DNA of 64,000 nucleotides, taken from positions 806,001 through 870,000 of the forward strand of contig WWBZ02000008.1 in assembly GCA_011503125.2 (NCBI GenBank), in the 5' to 3' direction. The DNA is from Botryosphaeria dothidea. Lineage: Eukaryota; Ascomycota; Dothideomycetes; Botryosphaeriales; Botryosphaeriaceae. Within the stretch, counting starts at the first letter, position 1, and each line of letters opens with the position of its first letter. A model generated the notes under the pieces. That model was not told the DNA's origin. It saw nothing but the letters and a program-made list of their open reading frames with translations, and searched no databases. The position numbers were made by a program, and so were the translations under genes. This document shows positions 21,661-32,256 of the stretch, in pieces.

Positions 21661-22760
21661 TTATTCAGTAGGTTTCTTCCAGTCGAAGAGAGAAATTAGT
21701 CGACTCGACCTTGGCGCAGGTGGTTTTTGGGGTGTCGGGGCTTCATCATTGCCGCGTGTAAGTTCCAGCTTGGCAATGCTGCGCTCCGCCTCGGCAGATG
21801 TCGGTCGCTTGTCCGGATCCCAGGAGATCATGTCAAGCAAGGTCCCAAGCATCGTCTCTTCTATGACCGGTGCTTGCTAGTGGAGAAGCTTTACCCGATT
21901 CACAAGTTCGGAGTATGCTGTCCGGTCAATTAGGTCCCATCCCGAGCGAGCGTCAAAGAAGACTTCGATGAGAGTGATGCCCAGACTCCATACGTCTGCA
22001 GCCATCGTGTATGGTTTGGCGCTCTGATCTTGTTTGAGGTCTATGACCTCCGGAGCCAAGTATGAATGGTCCCGACCATGTGATCTATGCTGGTGGTGCC
22101 GATGAGGCCGGAACCCACGTCTATGATGCAGACTTTGATCGACTGGTATATCGTGATGGTCATGTTCCCGGGCTTAATATCTCTGCGCATGATGTTCTGG
22201 CTGTGCAGATGGGCAAGGGCGGAGAGACTCTGCTGGAGGATGGGTTTGAAGTGGGCAGCTTCCAGCGGGGCTCCGATGTAGTTGAACAAGGTTGTTTGTG
22301 CAACAGGCCGTGTGAACAGGATAATTTCATCGCACTCTCCAGGTTGGAAGGATGTAGGAGAGCGTTTTCCGGAGGGATAATGCACATTTTCAAGGTAGCA
22401 GATGTTTGGCTGGACAGATACCAGGGAACCGGGACAAGCATAAACATGTTGGGAAACTCACGTGGCGAAGCAGCTGTAGAATTTCAATTTCGTTCTCAAT
22501 CACGCCGAAGTTTTTAGCCGTCCGGCGGATGCGTTTGACTGCTACAGAGTCTCCGGTAGAGGTGTTTATTCCGTACGAGACGGTGCCGTAGGTGCCACCG
22601 GCTTTGGCGGGATAAATATCGTAGCCTCCCTGACGGTACGGGGCGCTGAGAGGAGTCGGGGTCAGGCTCGACGCGGCGACAGGCGTGGCGGACGATGCCA
22701 GAAAGAGTAGTTTCGGCGGAGGTGCTGGTACTAGCGGGAATGAGGATGGGAAGGAGTCGC
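21661..22760 (-). pseudogene. Broken serine/threonine protein kinase
   Basis: Kinase subdomains can be read in order on the minus strand. There is a glycine-rich loop (AGGTYGTVSYG) with the lysine in VAVKRIRR and the helix-C glutamate in NEIEIL. A 52-nt intron follows (22461-22410, GTGAGT..CCAG), then HLHSQNIMRRDIKPGNM (catalytic loop), CIIDVGSG (DFG position), SYLAPEVI and DVWSLGITLIE (APE and subdomain IX), and SWDPDKRPT (XI). Defects: HRD is RRD and DFG is DVG, both unfavourable for catalysis; a frameshift lies between VGT and SYLAPEV (about 22060); and a TAG interrupts the frame at 21877. The stop could come from CAG by one C-to-T change. With these lesions an active kinase is not expected. 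The N-terminal extension (to about 22800) is Ser/Pro-rich. Confidence 0.85.
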
Positions 22761-23601
22761 TATTGAGTCTGGATGTGGATTTGTGGCGTGCGGATAGCGA
22801 GACGAGGGGGAATTTCAGAAAGATAGTCTGAAGGAGGTACCCGAGCTATTTCGATAAGGAAATCGCGGGTGGCGAGGAGAATGGCCAAGACGGTGAGGAT
22901 GGAGAGGTTGAAGGGCGGTGTGAGCGGGGTCTTGCGGTTGTACTCGCCCACACGGAACACAACTTCACAGACAAACAAACATCGATTCAGTGTCCGTACG
23001 TCATTCCAACATTAATCTGCCTCTGAGGGCCATGCTGAAGAAGTTCGATGTTTTGTGCACATTAGACCACGTGCACGCCCCGCGATGAATAGCAAGGAGA
23101 TCAAGACAGATGGTAGCGGCAAGGCCTCGGTGCTGTTCTACGAGCAATTACTATAACCAGCAAATCATCCTCGAAACTCGAGGTCGGAGCTGCGCGACGT
23201 TGCGCGACGCTGCGCGAGTCTGCGGCTGTGCGACGTGCGCCGAGGCTGCCAAGCGTTGACTTGAGCCTGGTCGACGCAAGGGGGAAACCCATTCCTCAAA
23301 CGTGGGAACTCAACTGCTGCCGAACTCGCCTGCAGAATATACTGTCCCCGCATCAGACCTGAAGAAAGGAAAGTATAAGCCTGCCAAGACGTGTGTTGTG
23401 TCTTTGCATAATTCCTCCACCCCCTTGATCCAGAGACTTTCCCATGAGCCAGGCGCCTGCTCGTGTACAACCTCCTTGCATTCATTTGTCCAAGACGCCC
23501 TACTTCGTAGTACATAGCCTTAAGAGCGTAGCATCTTAGACAAATCTCGCCTCTGCTGTCCTTCAACCTTCGCCCATCGCTGAGTTTCCTCACCACCCAT
23601 C
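22761..23601. other. Intergenic, no supported gene
   Basis: A 72-codon minus frame (22760-22978, beginning MFVCEVVFRVGEYN) may be a remnant of the kinase N-terminus. A 143-codon minus frame at 23165-23596 has no domain and is not called. Confidence 0.45.
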
Positions 23602-24096
23602 ATGGATCTATCGCTTTCACGGTATATCGACACGCTACGCATCCTCGAGCGCGAGCTCGATACCTGCTATCGGGAGGCCAAGCTTTCGGCTCCAATTTCC
23701 CGACAAATCGTCCGGATGGCCGAGGAGATACGGGCGCTTCAGCTGTACCGTGAGCGTCAGCCCGGTGTGAGGCTGGAGCTTTGCGGCTACCTCGCCAAGT
23801 GGGCTCCCGAATTGGACCTCGGAAAGACGTTAGTCTCGGTGTTTCCTTGTTCCTTTCCCTGGCTGCAGATGCACGATCGTGGAGGGATTGAGGTGGGGGG
23901 TTGGATTCGGGTTGAGTCCATGGGGCGAACGGTGCTAACAGCGCGTTGTGGGTGCTCCAGGGGCGACCCGTTTCGGCGGGTGGTGTTGAAGAACCAGAGG
24001 ACCATTGCGAAACTGGCCTCCGGCCTTGACCATTGGGCGAGGGGCTATCCAAACGCGGAAGAGCAAGGAAACAGGAAATTTGGTCAGCCTTGCTGA
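23602..24096 (+). CDS. Small helical hypothetical protein with one intron
   Basis: The ATG at 23602 opens a helical N-terminus (SRYIDTLRILERELDTCYRE, then ISRQIVRMAEEIRALQLYRE). A 132-nt intron fits well: donor GTTAGT at 23829, branch GCTAAC about 20 nt before the acceptor CTCCAG ending at 23960. Because 132 is a multiple of three the frame is open with or without splicing; spliced, the protein has about 120 residues and reads ..DLGKT/GDPFRRVVLKN. It ends at the TGA at 24094. A second donor-acceptor pair (GTGAGT near 24109, CTGAC..TTTAG ending near 24164) suggests that the real 3' end may differ. I recognise no family. Confidence 0.5.
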   Translation: MDLSLSRYIDTLRILERELDTCYREAKLSAPISRQIVRMAEEIRALQLYRERQPGVRLELCGYLAKWAPELDLGKTLVSVFPCSFPWLQMHDRGGIEVGGWIRVESMGRTVLTARCGCSRGDPFRRVVLKNQRTIAKLASGLDHWARGYPNAEEQGNRKFGQPC

Positions 24097-25267
24097 GCGA
24101 GAAAAACGTGAGTTCCCCCGAGAGATATCGGCTCTGGGCCCCTCACTGCTGACCTCAAGTTTAGCTTATTCAATTTCGTAGTCCGGCGTGGTTTATGAAG
24201 AGCCTGTCGGATTCGTTGTTACTGGGATCGGTACTTTTACCATGAGACTGTTAGGCTGACGTCTTCGTCTCGTCTACAGACGCTTTAAGCGTTCGAGCAT
24301 TCGTGGTAAGATGTTTGAGCTTCTTTGGAGGGACCTGGGATTGTATGCTACGGCAAACTGGGGAAAAAAGACGCATCCTCATAAGAACCTGGGGGCAATT
24401 TAGTGTACCAGTGCCGCCGTGTTAGTTAGAAGATGGTTACAGCAAGGTGTTAAACATGTGAAATTTCTCTTTTAAATGTGGAATGTAATTTAACGTTGAC
24501 TACGCCAAATAAAAATGAGATTGCCGCCTCTAAGGATCCCTAATTACCTATTGACCTATCTCGATCCCTGATGAAATCTAATTTATTGTTCCCATTGTTC
24601 ACTGAAACAGCTGTGGCAGCGTGCAAATGACCCTAAAGGTCCTATAAGGCGCGTGCTTGGTCAAGACTGTCTACTGAAAGCGTTGTCGCTGTGGTGATAT
24701 CCTTCTTAAGCTGAGATATCGACACGGACTGCGCGCGAATGACGAGCAAGACGATGAAGCTCTGAATGCTGACTGTTCATTTGCAGATGAACAAGGAGCT
24801 AGAAGCTGAACTTGGGGGTTGGTAAAAAATTTGCTGTGCGCGAGACAAACTTGAAACAACGTCGATCGTGGAGCACGCGGCAGTGTTATTCTCCCAGCCA
24901 ACCGTCCATAATCGGCCAAAGTTACATGCCAAGGGCAAACAACGCTTCCCGAGCTCTCTCTTGTCTCGGATTGCCAAGAGGCAGGCGAGACTGGTAGCTC
25001 ACGGAAATCCAGCCACACGACGCCTTCATCGCAACGCATATGACCAGCTTACGCCCCATCGCCAGTCCATCGCGCCACCGCCTTGACGAATGCTGCTTCG
25101 GCGAACCCGCCCACTCATCTCCAACACCTGATCCCGATCAAGCCGCGCCAGTTGCTCAAGCAATACGACCAGTCAAAGGCAGCTTTGTAACGCAGAAAGA
25201 ACCCAGACGTGGACCAATCACACACGCCACCCATGCACTCCATCAAGGAGGCGTGCACCGAGCGGGA
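24097..25267. other. Intergenic, AT-rich in part
   Basis: 24160-24660 is AT-rich with no open frame of note. 24860-25290 carries short plus-strand frames without a domain. Confidence 0.55.
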
Positions 25268-25786
25268 TCACCTGCAAGCAGATGGCGGTAGCAAGACAGC
25301 GTCTCGGCCTGCGCGCTCTTCAGAGTGATTGCGGACCGATCGAGTCTTGGCGCAGGTCGATGTTCTTCCGCCAGATACCGCGTTTCCCATGCTGATCCGG
25401 GTAGGGGACAGGGAGGAAGACTCCCAGTGCGGCGCTGGACGATTTTCGTGTTGGATAACTAACAACGCAGCCAAGGATCTTGTCTCGCTGACTGACGATA
25501 GCCGGCGCGCTGGCCCCTGCATGGAGAAGGCGGACCCTTCGTGATCAACTCTTGGCTGGGCCTCAATAGTGGCAGCATAGACCACCTGGGCCAGGTTGGG
25601 TGATTGAATTACGCAAGCCGAATGGCTTCCGAATGGCTCCGCAGCAAGAACATACTCTGTTGAAGTTGTCGCGCAGTCTCCAGCAATCATCGGTGAACTA
25701 GCTAGCATGTGGCTTTTGATTCTTCTCTCTCGAGGATCACTACTTGCCTGGAATCTATCTTCCACGATAGGGTCGAAGAGACACAT
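25268..25786 (-). CDS. Possible hypothetical protein, 172 residues
   Basis: An ATG-initiated open frame (MCLFDPIVEDRFQASSD...) without stops for 172 codons. Composition is ordinary for a soluble protein, but no domain, signal peptide or repeat is visible and the GC content makes a chance frame possible. The opposite strand has no competing long frame over the whole region, which slightly favours this call. Confidence 0.3.
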   Translation of the reverse strand: MCLFDPIVEDRFQASSDPRERRIKSHMLASSPMIAGDCATTSTEYVLAAEPFGSHSACVIQSPNLAQVVYAATIEAQPRVDHEGSAFSMQGPARRLSSVSETRSLAALLVIQHENRPAPHWESSSLSPTRISMGNAVSGGRTSTCAKTRSVRNHSEERAGRDAVLLPPSACR

Positions 25787-26704
25787 ACGAGCAACCCATG
25801 AATGCAGCGCATCCTATGACCGAATGCCTCGTCAAATCAGCACGACGGGCTGGCTGCTTTTACATCGTGAATGCCCCGGTTCCTTCGTCAAGGATGAAGT
25901 CTTTTGCAGCGCAAGGGTCATAAGTCACCTTGTTGTTGGGCCACCGCCTGCCACGTTTCAAGCTCTTGTTCACTGGACGGTTTGCGCCAATATACCAATA
26001 TTTCTCCAAATGCCCGGAGATCACGTGTGCGCGGGCTCCGTGACCCCCGCATGTATGAGCTGCTTATCAGTTTTTTGTGTATTTTATGAGAGGCGGAATC
26101 AGGCTCGAGCAGATGCATAATTTGAGACACGCATCCCTGGGGAGGTCTCTGAGACATATGTACATGTATATGTATTGCAGATATATACGTATATATATAT
26201 ATGTATATACTTCCCCTGTGCTTGCGCGTTGGCTTTGTTCGTTTGTAAAACCTTGTCTTAGTTCGTTCTTCGAATGACGCGGTTACAACGTTCTCAAGGC
26301 AAGCAGGCGGTTCACGCGTGAAGGTTCAATCTGTTGCTCCAGCTTCACATCGGGAAGACGCGACAATGGTCATCTCTCATTTTTCAAAAAAAATCAAACG
26401 TCTTTTATTTTTTATTCAGTTTTGGTAAGGTAGATTCTGTTCGTGATCGTGAACATTGTGGAGGAGGTCAGCCCCTCCGAGAGCCGCCTCAAGGCCAAAA
26501 GAACATGCAAGATGTGGAGAAACTCGGTGCGCAAACAAGACAAATGAATCTGGCTCGGATGCACAGTACATAAGAGAGCGCGTCAGTAAATGCAGAGGGG
26601 TGTAGGAAAGGACGACAAACGGAGAAAAAGTGAGCGTGCTGCTGCGAATGGGCAATCCATACGCAAATCCATCCATCGATCCATCCGTAGTAGTACATCA
26701 CACT
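25787..26704. other. Intergenic with TA-rich simple sequence
   Basis: A TATA/CATATG-rich simple stretch lies at about 26155-26210. No gene supported. Confidence 0.5.
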
Positions 26705-27363
26705 TCAGTCGTAGAAGAACTCTTCCCCATCCTCGGCCTCGGCCTCGCCGGACAGAGACTCGAAGTCGTCGACGACGGAGGCGGTGGGCCGAGCGCATGT
26801 TAAACCGGAATGCGGCGAAGGACCTCCGCCTGCAGGTCCTCGACGGCAAATGAAGCCAAGATGCGGGCAGAGCGGGGCCGGGGAGCGCTACTGGCGGGAG
26901 CGCGGAGGGGAGGAGAATGACACGCTGCGGTTTCGGCGGCGCGAAGAGGACGGGCGGGCCCTGATGCTCCGGTACAGAAGTCGTTGTTGATGGCGGTGGT
27001 CTGGCGGCCGCATCGCTGGCCGTTTGCACGTACGCGCCTGCATTGTTCGGTATATCGGTCGCGATGAGCCGACTGGCGCTCATCCGGCACGCTGGAGGCT
27101 GGCGTGGCGGAGCGTTGGTTGTGAGCCGGCGGGCACTGGTCCGGCACGGTGGCGACGGGCGTGGCGCGGTTTTGGTTGCGAGCCGTGGATGGGGTTCTGC
27201 CGCTGGATTCTGCTGGACCTGGCGGCGCGGTCAGAATGGTTCTCTTGCTGGTGTGGGCACGTACCTTGGTTGCGGTGGATGTGGCAGACCCTGGATCCTC
27301 CAGAACACCTTTGAGGCAGCGTCCTCCCTTCACAGTAGTGCCTTCACACTGAGGAGAGCTCAT
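26705..27363 (-). pseudogene. Frame-broken protein with two Cys/His motifs
   Basis: The ATG at 27363 opens MSSPQCEGTTVKGGRCLKG, the first half of the C-x9-C cassette. The matching end, VCHIHRNQ, follows at once but in the next frame, so a single-base shift sits between the second and third Cys. Then come a possible GTACGT donor and a low-complexity TP/SA-rich linker with VPDQ and VPDE repeats. A second cassette, C108-x9-C118-x11-C130 (RRVRANGQRC), again loses frame exactly between the last Cys and the expected His. The C-terminus reads coherently as ..ASFAVEDLQAEVLRRI in one frame and as an acidic tail (DDFESLSGEAEAEDGEEFF) in another, ending at 26705. At least three frame changes are needed to follow the protein, so it is scored as a pseudogene; assembly errors are the alternative. 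Confidence 0.6.
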
Positions 27364-28904
27364 GTTGGGTGGGTGGGGCGAGATTGATGGGAAAGTGGAA
27401 GGTGGTGTGGATGGTGAGGAGGAGGATGCAAACGCACCAGTCGCTCGCGTTTTATGTCACAATCTGAGACATTAGCTCTTCATAAACAAAGAGAGGTCGA
27501 GACCTACCCATGCCTGCAGCTTTGCTGCTATGTAGCCGAATGGGAAATAATGGAGCTGATTTAACAATGGCCAGTGTTGTGAGAAATCGGAACAACTCAC
27601 GCAGAATCCAAATGATGAAGTCAGCGTAGTTTCATGGGACTGACATGAAATACCACCCGCTTTGCCTACCGTCTGTTTCCCAAAGTATTCTGAGTCTTGA
27701 TCAAGATACATGCGAGGGTGGCGCTGGACTGCAGTGGGGATTGGCGGTGTGCCTTGATCACCTGTCTGTCGGCGACTGCCCCGTCGCTGACCTGCACCCC
27801 AGTCTACTGCATCCTCAACCGCCCCCAGAAAGGATTGTACACGAAAGTTAGCACTCCCAGCATGCACTGATACCCATCTAACCTCGAACGCATGGGCAAA
27901 GCGGACAAGCACGTCATCGACGAAACGAGAATAGCCAAAGTTCTAAACAAGAATCGTTGTCTTGAAGGAGAATCCAGATGATGAGAAGTTCGAGTTCAGA
28001 GACCGTGTCAGCGCACTGATTGATATATACGATGATAAGATGAAGGTGAGATGGAGGAATCCCGTGGCTGTAATAGCCAGCAGTCCCGTGACTTGAAGAG
28101 CGAGGGATCCCACGACTCCAAGACCCTCTGGGATCTCGAGGGTGACGACGACACTGACTTTTCTGTTGACTCATGGGCTCGCGATTGGTCTGTGAGTAGG
28201 GCCAAATGCGACTAAGCTAAGTCATCAAAGTCCCCCCAGGTGGATCCAAATACATGAAGTTGACTCTCATTCTGGCGCTCGGGGTGTAGCCCGGATCATC
28301 GTCGTCGATGGATGCCGTATGGTTCATGCTAATGAAAGAGGTGGCATCAATGGCGTCGGCGGTACCCCTTTATATCTGTAGCTCGTGCTCCTAACCTCTC
28401 TTCCCTTCCGTGCAAATTTACAGACTCTTGTCTAGCCCCAACTACTAAAGTCCATCGAAGCAATCTGGCGACCCAAGTAGATCCATCATCACTACTGCTC
28501 ATAGATGAATTTGGTCGACAATGTCTGGTCAGCTCCGACTGCCACCTTTACTTTCAACGAAGACGCGGTGTGGCCGATTGGCAGATTGGAGTCTAACGCT
28601 GAAGGGTAGGTTGGCTGCGGTGCTTGGCTAGATCGGTCGAGGTTGTACGCGTACAGCCTCAGCATGTCGGTACTATTGTTAGGGCATGCTTACTCACTTC
28701 CCACCATATTTCTGTGCGTGGTTTTTCTAAGATCTACAGTGCGTTTGTTCGAAGGTAGCATCGCTGCAATGATTCGAAAAGAAAAAAAAACTTTCAGAGG
28801 ATGCATTATCGCTTTCTCGTCATGTGGATCTGGATTGAGTGTCGGCCTCAAGGCACCACCACTTGATTTTTGATCTACAAACTCTTTCATTTCCCTCTTG
28901 CGCC
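27364..28904. other. Intergenic; one doubtful minus frame
   Basis: The minus frame 27912-27472 (146 codons) contains a good GTGAGT donor after ..SSFGFC near 27598 and may be an exon, but no family is recognised. The rest holds only short frames. Confidence 0.4.
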
Positions 28905-29360
28905 ATGCCCATCCAAACAAGCATTGTTGATCATGCGACTGCTAGACATTCCGTCACCCATGTCGCTCAGTCCATGCTGACATGCTCGGAGTGTCGGAGG
29001 CACCCGAATGACTGCCGCTGTGTTGGAAGACCGGCGCACCGTGTGGAGCAAACCAAATACGGTGTTAACAAGTCTTGCCTAGTGCCAACAAAAGACGTCG
29101 TCGTGGGAAGGCTTCAGATATTAATTGCCCGGTTTGAGAACTCCGGCGCGGACTGGCTGTTGCGCCGCACAGTATCTTCCATTCGGTTCGGCAACATCAC
29201 ACAGGCAATTCATAAGCTCGAGGGACCAGAAAGAGATGAATGCGACTTTGAAATTACTAGAACCCCTGATCTAACCATGCAACAGGGGCGAAAATCTGAG
29301 CAGAATCGTCTGCCACGTGTTACGACGGACCGACCGTGTTGGGTTTCAGTCGGTGTGTAA
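28905..29360 (+). CDS. Hypothetical protein with N-terminal Cys cluster
   Basis: The frame is open from 28839; the ATG at 28905 (context GCGCCATGCCC) gives 151 residues. Residues 26-40 have a tight cysteine cluster, C-S-E-C-R-R-H-P-N-D-C-R-C, which could bind zinc, followed by a mixed alpha/beta stretch (VVVGRLQILIARFENSGADW) and a polar C-terminus. It differs from the C-x9-C cassette found elsewhere in the window. No intron is needed. I cannot assign a function; the coding call rests on length, the good start and the non-random Cys spacing. Confidence 0.45.
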   Translation: MPIQTSIVDHATARHSVTHVAQSMLTCSECRRHPNDCRCVGRPAHRVEQTKYGVNKSCLVPTKDVVVGRLQILIARFENSGADWLLRRTVSSIRFGNITQAIHKLEGPERDECDFEITRTPDLTMQQGRKSEQNRLPRVTTDRPCWVSVGV

Positions 29361-29851
29361 GACCATTCGGCCAACCACCCGTCGACAAAAGGTTCAGCAA
29401 TGATCAGCCTGGTGGCTGATCGTACCCCCACAAATCTATATACAGGTAGATCCGTAACACCACGGGCCCTTCCGAGCCCAAACCTCCACGACTCTTTACT
29501 TCTTGAGGTCACGTTTTGAGCTTGCGGCTTTAGAAAATATCGACGCTGCTGGAAAGCCTACCCTGACGGTAGGGTGGCTAGCCGCATGGTTTGGTTGATT
29601 TTGTGAGCCCTTGTCCCCGCCGTAAGTAGAAGAGAGGCAATCGCAACGGCGCGGTTTTACTCTTGTAGTGAGAGTGTCGCGTCTGGGCTCTTTTCTAAGT
29701 GGAAAGGTGCTAATGTAGACACATCTCCTTGCAGTATCTACACCTTCAAGTCAATTGTGTTGAGAAATTTGGGCAGATGAAGGTCGATTAAAGATGGACG
29801 TCTCTTGACCTGATTCCGACATAGCTCAAGGCATGTCTCATACTCCATCTC
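29361..29851. other. Intergenic, no supported gene
   Basis: No frame of interest. Confidence 0.55.
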
Positions 29852-30139
29852 TCAACAATCGGCAGGGCATTTGCACTCCTGTCCTCCGCTGTGAACAAGG
29901 TAAGGTCTAATAGCTTATCGATTCTAATCATTGCGTTGCAATGGTAGCACGGAAGCCTTGGTTTGGGGCCGGGGAATAGGTACCGATGTTTATACTCACC
30001 CCAGCCGCCGAGGAACTCGTGCCTCTCTCATATTCTTGATGGCCACCACGCGGCTGTAGAAGACGATTTCGTTATCTCCCAGTCGCTCGGAATGGTAAAT
30101 GTTGGCATGCTCATCTTCAATAACCAAGATTGTTCCCAT
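29852..30139 (-). CDS. Short two-exon protein, possibly a 3' gene end
   Basis: Minus strand. Exon 1 from the ATG at 30139 reads GTILVIEDEHANIYHSERLG, then DNEIVFYSRVVAIKNMREAR. A donor GTGAGT lies at 29999 and an acceptor TTCACAG ends at 29889 (111-nt intron), after which the frame closes with ..GGGQECKCPADC and a TGA at 29852. The strand-like segments and the clean splice pattern suggest real coding. The open frame extends upstream to 30217, where the trinucleotide TAG could serve as an acceptor, so an earlier exon may exist. The opposite strand is also open here (30130-30465), which lowers confidence. No family recognised. Confidence 0.35.
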
Positions 30140-30217
30140 GGGAAGTGTATTTGGTAGACAGACAGATGTCTCCAACGGCTGCAAAACCGGTCGATCTAGC
30201 GGCGATGGCGTCGACAA

Positions 30218-31902
30218 CTACGGTGATGGAGGGTTGGGCCGCTGCCGATATTGCTGCCGCTGCGGAACTGTTCCTGCCTTTGCCGCGTGCCGGGCTGTCT
30301 TGGTTGACGTGGGTGCATATGATGTATGGTACCTTGTCGGAGCCGATAGGATGTCCACAGGAGAAGATTCGTGCTTATAGAAGGCCTGCAAGTCGAGCAA
30401 CTCTTTTCTCTGCACTGCGGAGCGCCAATCAGCAGTGGCGGCGGGATTGCGTGCCTGTGGGGTGAAGTGCAGGTCCTAAGGACGAGGGCTTACACAACGC
30501 ACTCGAGCGGACCGTCATCGCGAATAACGCTGCACGCCACCATCCTGGGCACAAAAAAGATGGATGAGAATCTCGCATGAGCTCCCGATGGAAACCTCTT
30601 GCTGAGAAGCTGACACGAGGCCCGTCAGGCCTGCGTGTCCCTCGCCTCTTCTCTGCCAAATTGTTTCCTGACCGCCTGCATGTCGAGTCCACCACCAGGG
30701 CCGCCGAAACGATGATTCCTACGGCTACCTCCAAATCTTCATGTTCAATTGCTTGGACTTCGGTTGCATCTTAATGGTGTCGCCGAGATAGAAGGCGGAG
30801 GCGGAGGTGATACACGGCAAGGGGCAGATGCGGCAGACGAAGGTGGAAGTGGTGGCGACGGCGCGGAATGCGAGCAACTCAGCGGCGAGAAGGTGCGCAG
30901 CATTGAACTGCGAACGGTTAGCGGTGGCGGGAGGCTTGACAGGGAGGAGCAGATGCCTGACACGATGGGCGTGCGGGAGTGCCATCGTAGCTCGGATCGG
31001 GCCGTGCCGTCTCGTGGGCAACGACGCCAACGACGACGGTCACAGCCCAGTTGCAGCCAGCCTCATCGTCACACGATCGCCAGTGTCCCACCCACACATC
31101 TTTCCCTGTAGAGGAGATGGACTAGGCGGGGTATTGTTGGCAAGCAGCAACAGCCGATTAGGGTGCACGGCGGCGGAGGGAGACATGGAAGGATGCGTGT
31201 CGGAGGCTGGGGCGGGGAAACAGTGCGTTGATCGATGGGCGGCATGCTGCGGGTGCTGCTTGGCGTGATGGCGGCAGGTCGCTGTCGTGCTGATTGGCGG
31301 GGCCATTGAAGCGCCAGGCAGGTGGGGATCATGTTTCCGCCTCGCTGCCATCGCGTCTCGCTCTCATCTTTTCACCCGCCTTTCGCATTCAAGAACGCAC
31401 ACTCGTAGACAATGCAGCGGCCACCGTCTCGCTCAGCTTCCTCCCAGCCTGCCACTGGACTTGCACAGCTCGCAAAGACCCGCGCCGTGTTCCCACTGCT
31501 GCAACTGCCATCCGAAGCGCGCTGGCAATATTTGCGCGACATGCCACCACCCGCGACCCTTGACCATGGAGTTGCCGAGCGCCAAACATGATGACGTACA
31601 GCTGGCACCACGTCTTTCCCGCGCCTGATCCCGGACTCGAGCAGTGAAAGAGAGACGTGGAAGGATAAAGCGTCCGCGTCCGCCTCGAGTCCGTCTTCTG
31701 CGCGCACCAGCTTGCGCACCACCTCTCGCGCACCGTCCTCTGCCATCGCCTTCCGAATCTACATCCCACCACAGCCTGAATCCTCGCCGTATGTGTTTTC
31801 TTTTTCCCTTTTCCGCATAAACCCTGACCCTCCACAGAGAGCTCGCCTACTCCGGATCCCAAAACCGAACGCGCTCCGACTCCCCTCAGCAACCAAACCA
31901 CC
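30218..31902. other. GC-rich stretch without a supported gene
   Basis: Overlapping frames on both strands without domains. The last 100 bp before 31903 are CT-rich, as expected upstream of a fungal gene. Confidence 0.45.
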
Positions 31903-32256
31903 ATGTCCGCTCCCACTCGCCCCGCCGCCGCCTCAAGCCGTAGCTCCGCAGGCCCTCAGCCCGTCCGGGCGAAAAGAGCAGCGCCACCGCCGCCCTCGAA
32001 GCAGCCCAATCTCGCCAACCTTCTTAGCGAGCGCCTCAGCATCGCGGAACCCACTGCTGCGCTGAAGCGAGAGCGGGAGGAGAGGCTTCCAGTGACGACA
32101 ACGACGGCGGTTGAAGCTGGCGGAAACGGCGGTGGGAAGGGGGATGGAGGAGACGAAGACGAAGACGAAGAGGAAGAGGGCGAGCATCCGCCGTGGTGCA
32201 ACTGTTCAGGGATTGGCACGGCGGATGATCCGCTGCTGCACAAGTGGAAACGGTGA
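31903..32256 (+). CDS. Small acidic hypothetical protein
   Basis: The ATG at 31903 lies in a strong context (ACCACCATGTCC) after a pyrimidine- and CA-rich leader. The 117 residues show an Ala/Ser/Pro-rich N-terminus (residues 1-35), a helix (NLANLLSERLSIAEPTAALK), a Gly-rich linker, an acidic run of Asp/Glu (about residues 82-93) and a closing motif PPWCNCSGIGTADDPLLHKW. The last motif, with a Cys pair and conserved-looking Gly and Trp, resembles a short conserved tail and not low complexity, so I regard the frame as coding. No function is assignable. Confidence 0.55.
   Translation: MSAPTRPAAASSRSSAGPQPVRAKRAAPPPPSKQPNLANLLSERLSIAEPTAALKREREERLPVTTTTAVEAGGNGGGKGDGGDEDEDEEEEGEHPPWCNCSGIGTADDPLLHKWKR

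Noticed and set aside
24526..24539. 14-bp match GCCTCTAAGGATCC also at 38491-38504
   Set aside because: Too short and the flanks do not align; not enough for a dispersed repeat.
29338..29455. TGTTGGG start resembling the solo LTRs
   Set aside because: No shared internal blocks with the three LTRs and no matching 5-bp duplication; it also overlaps the end of the 28905 ORF.
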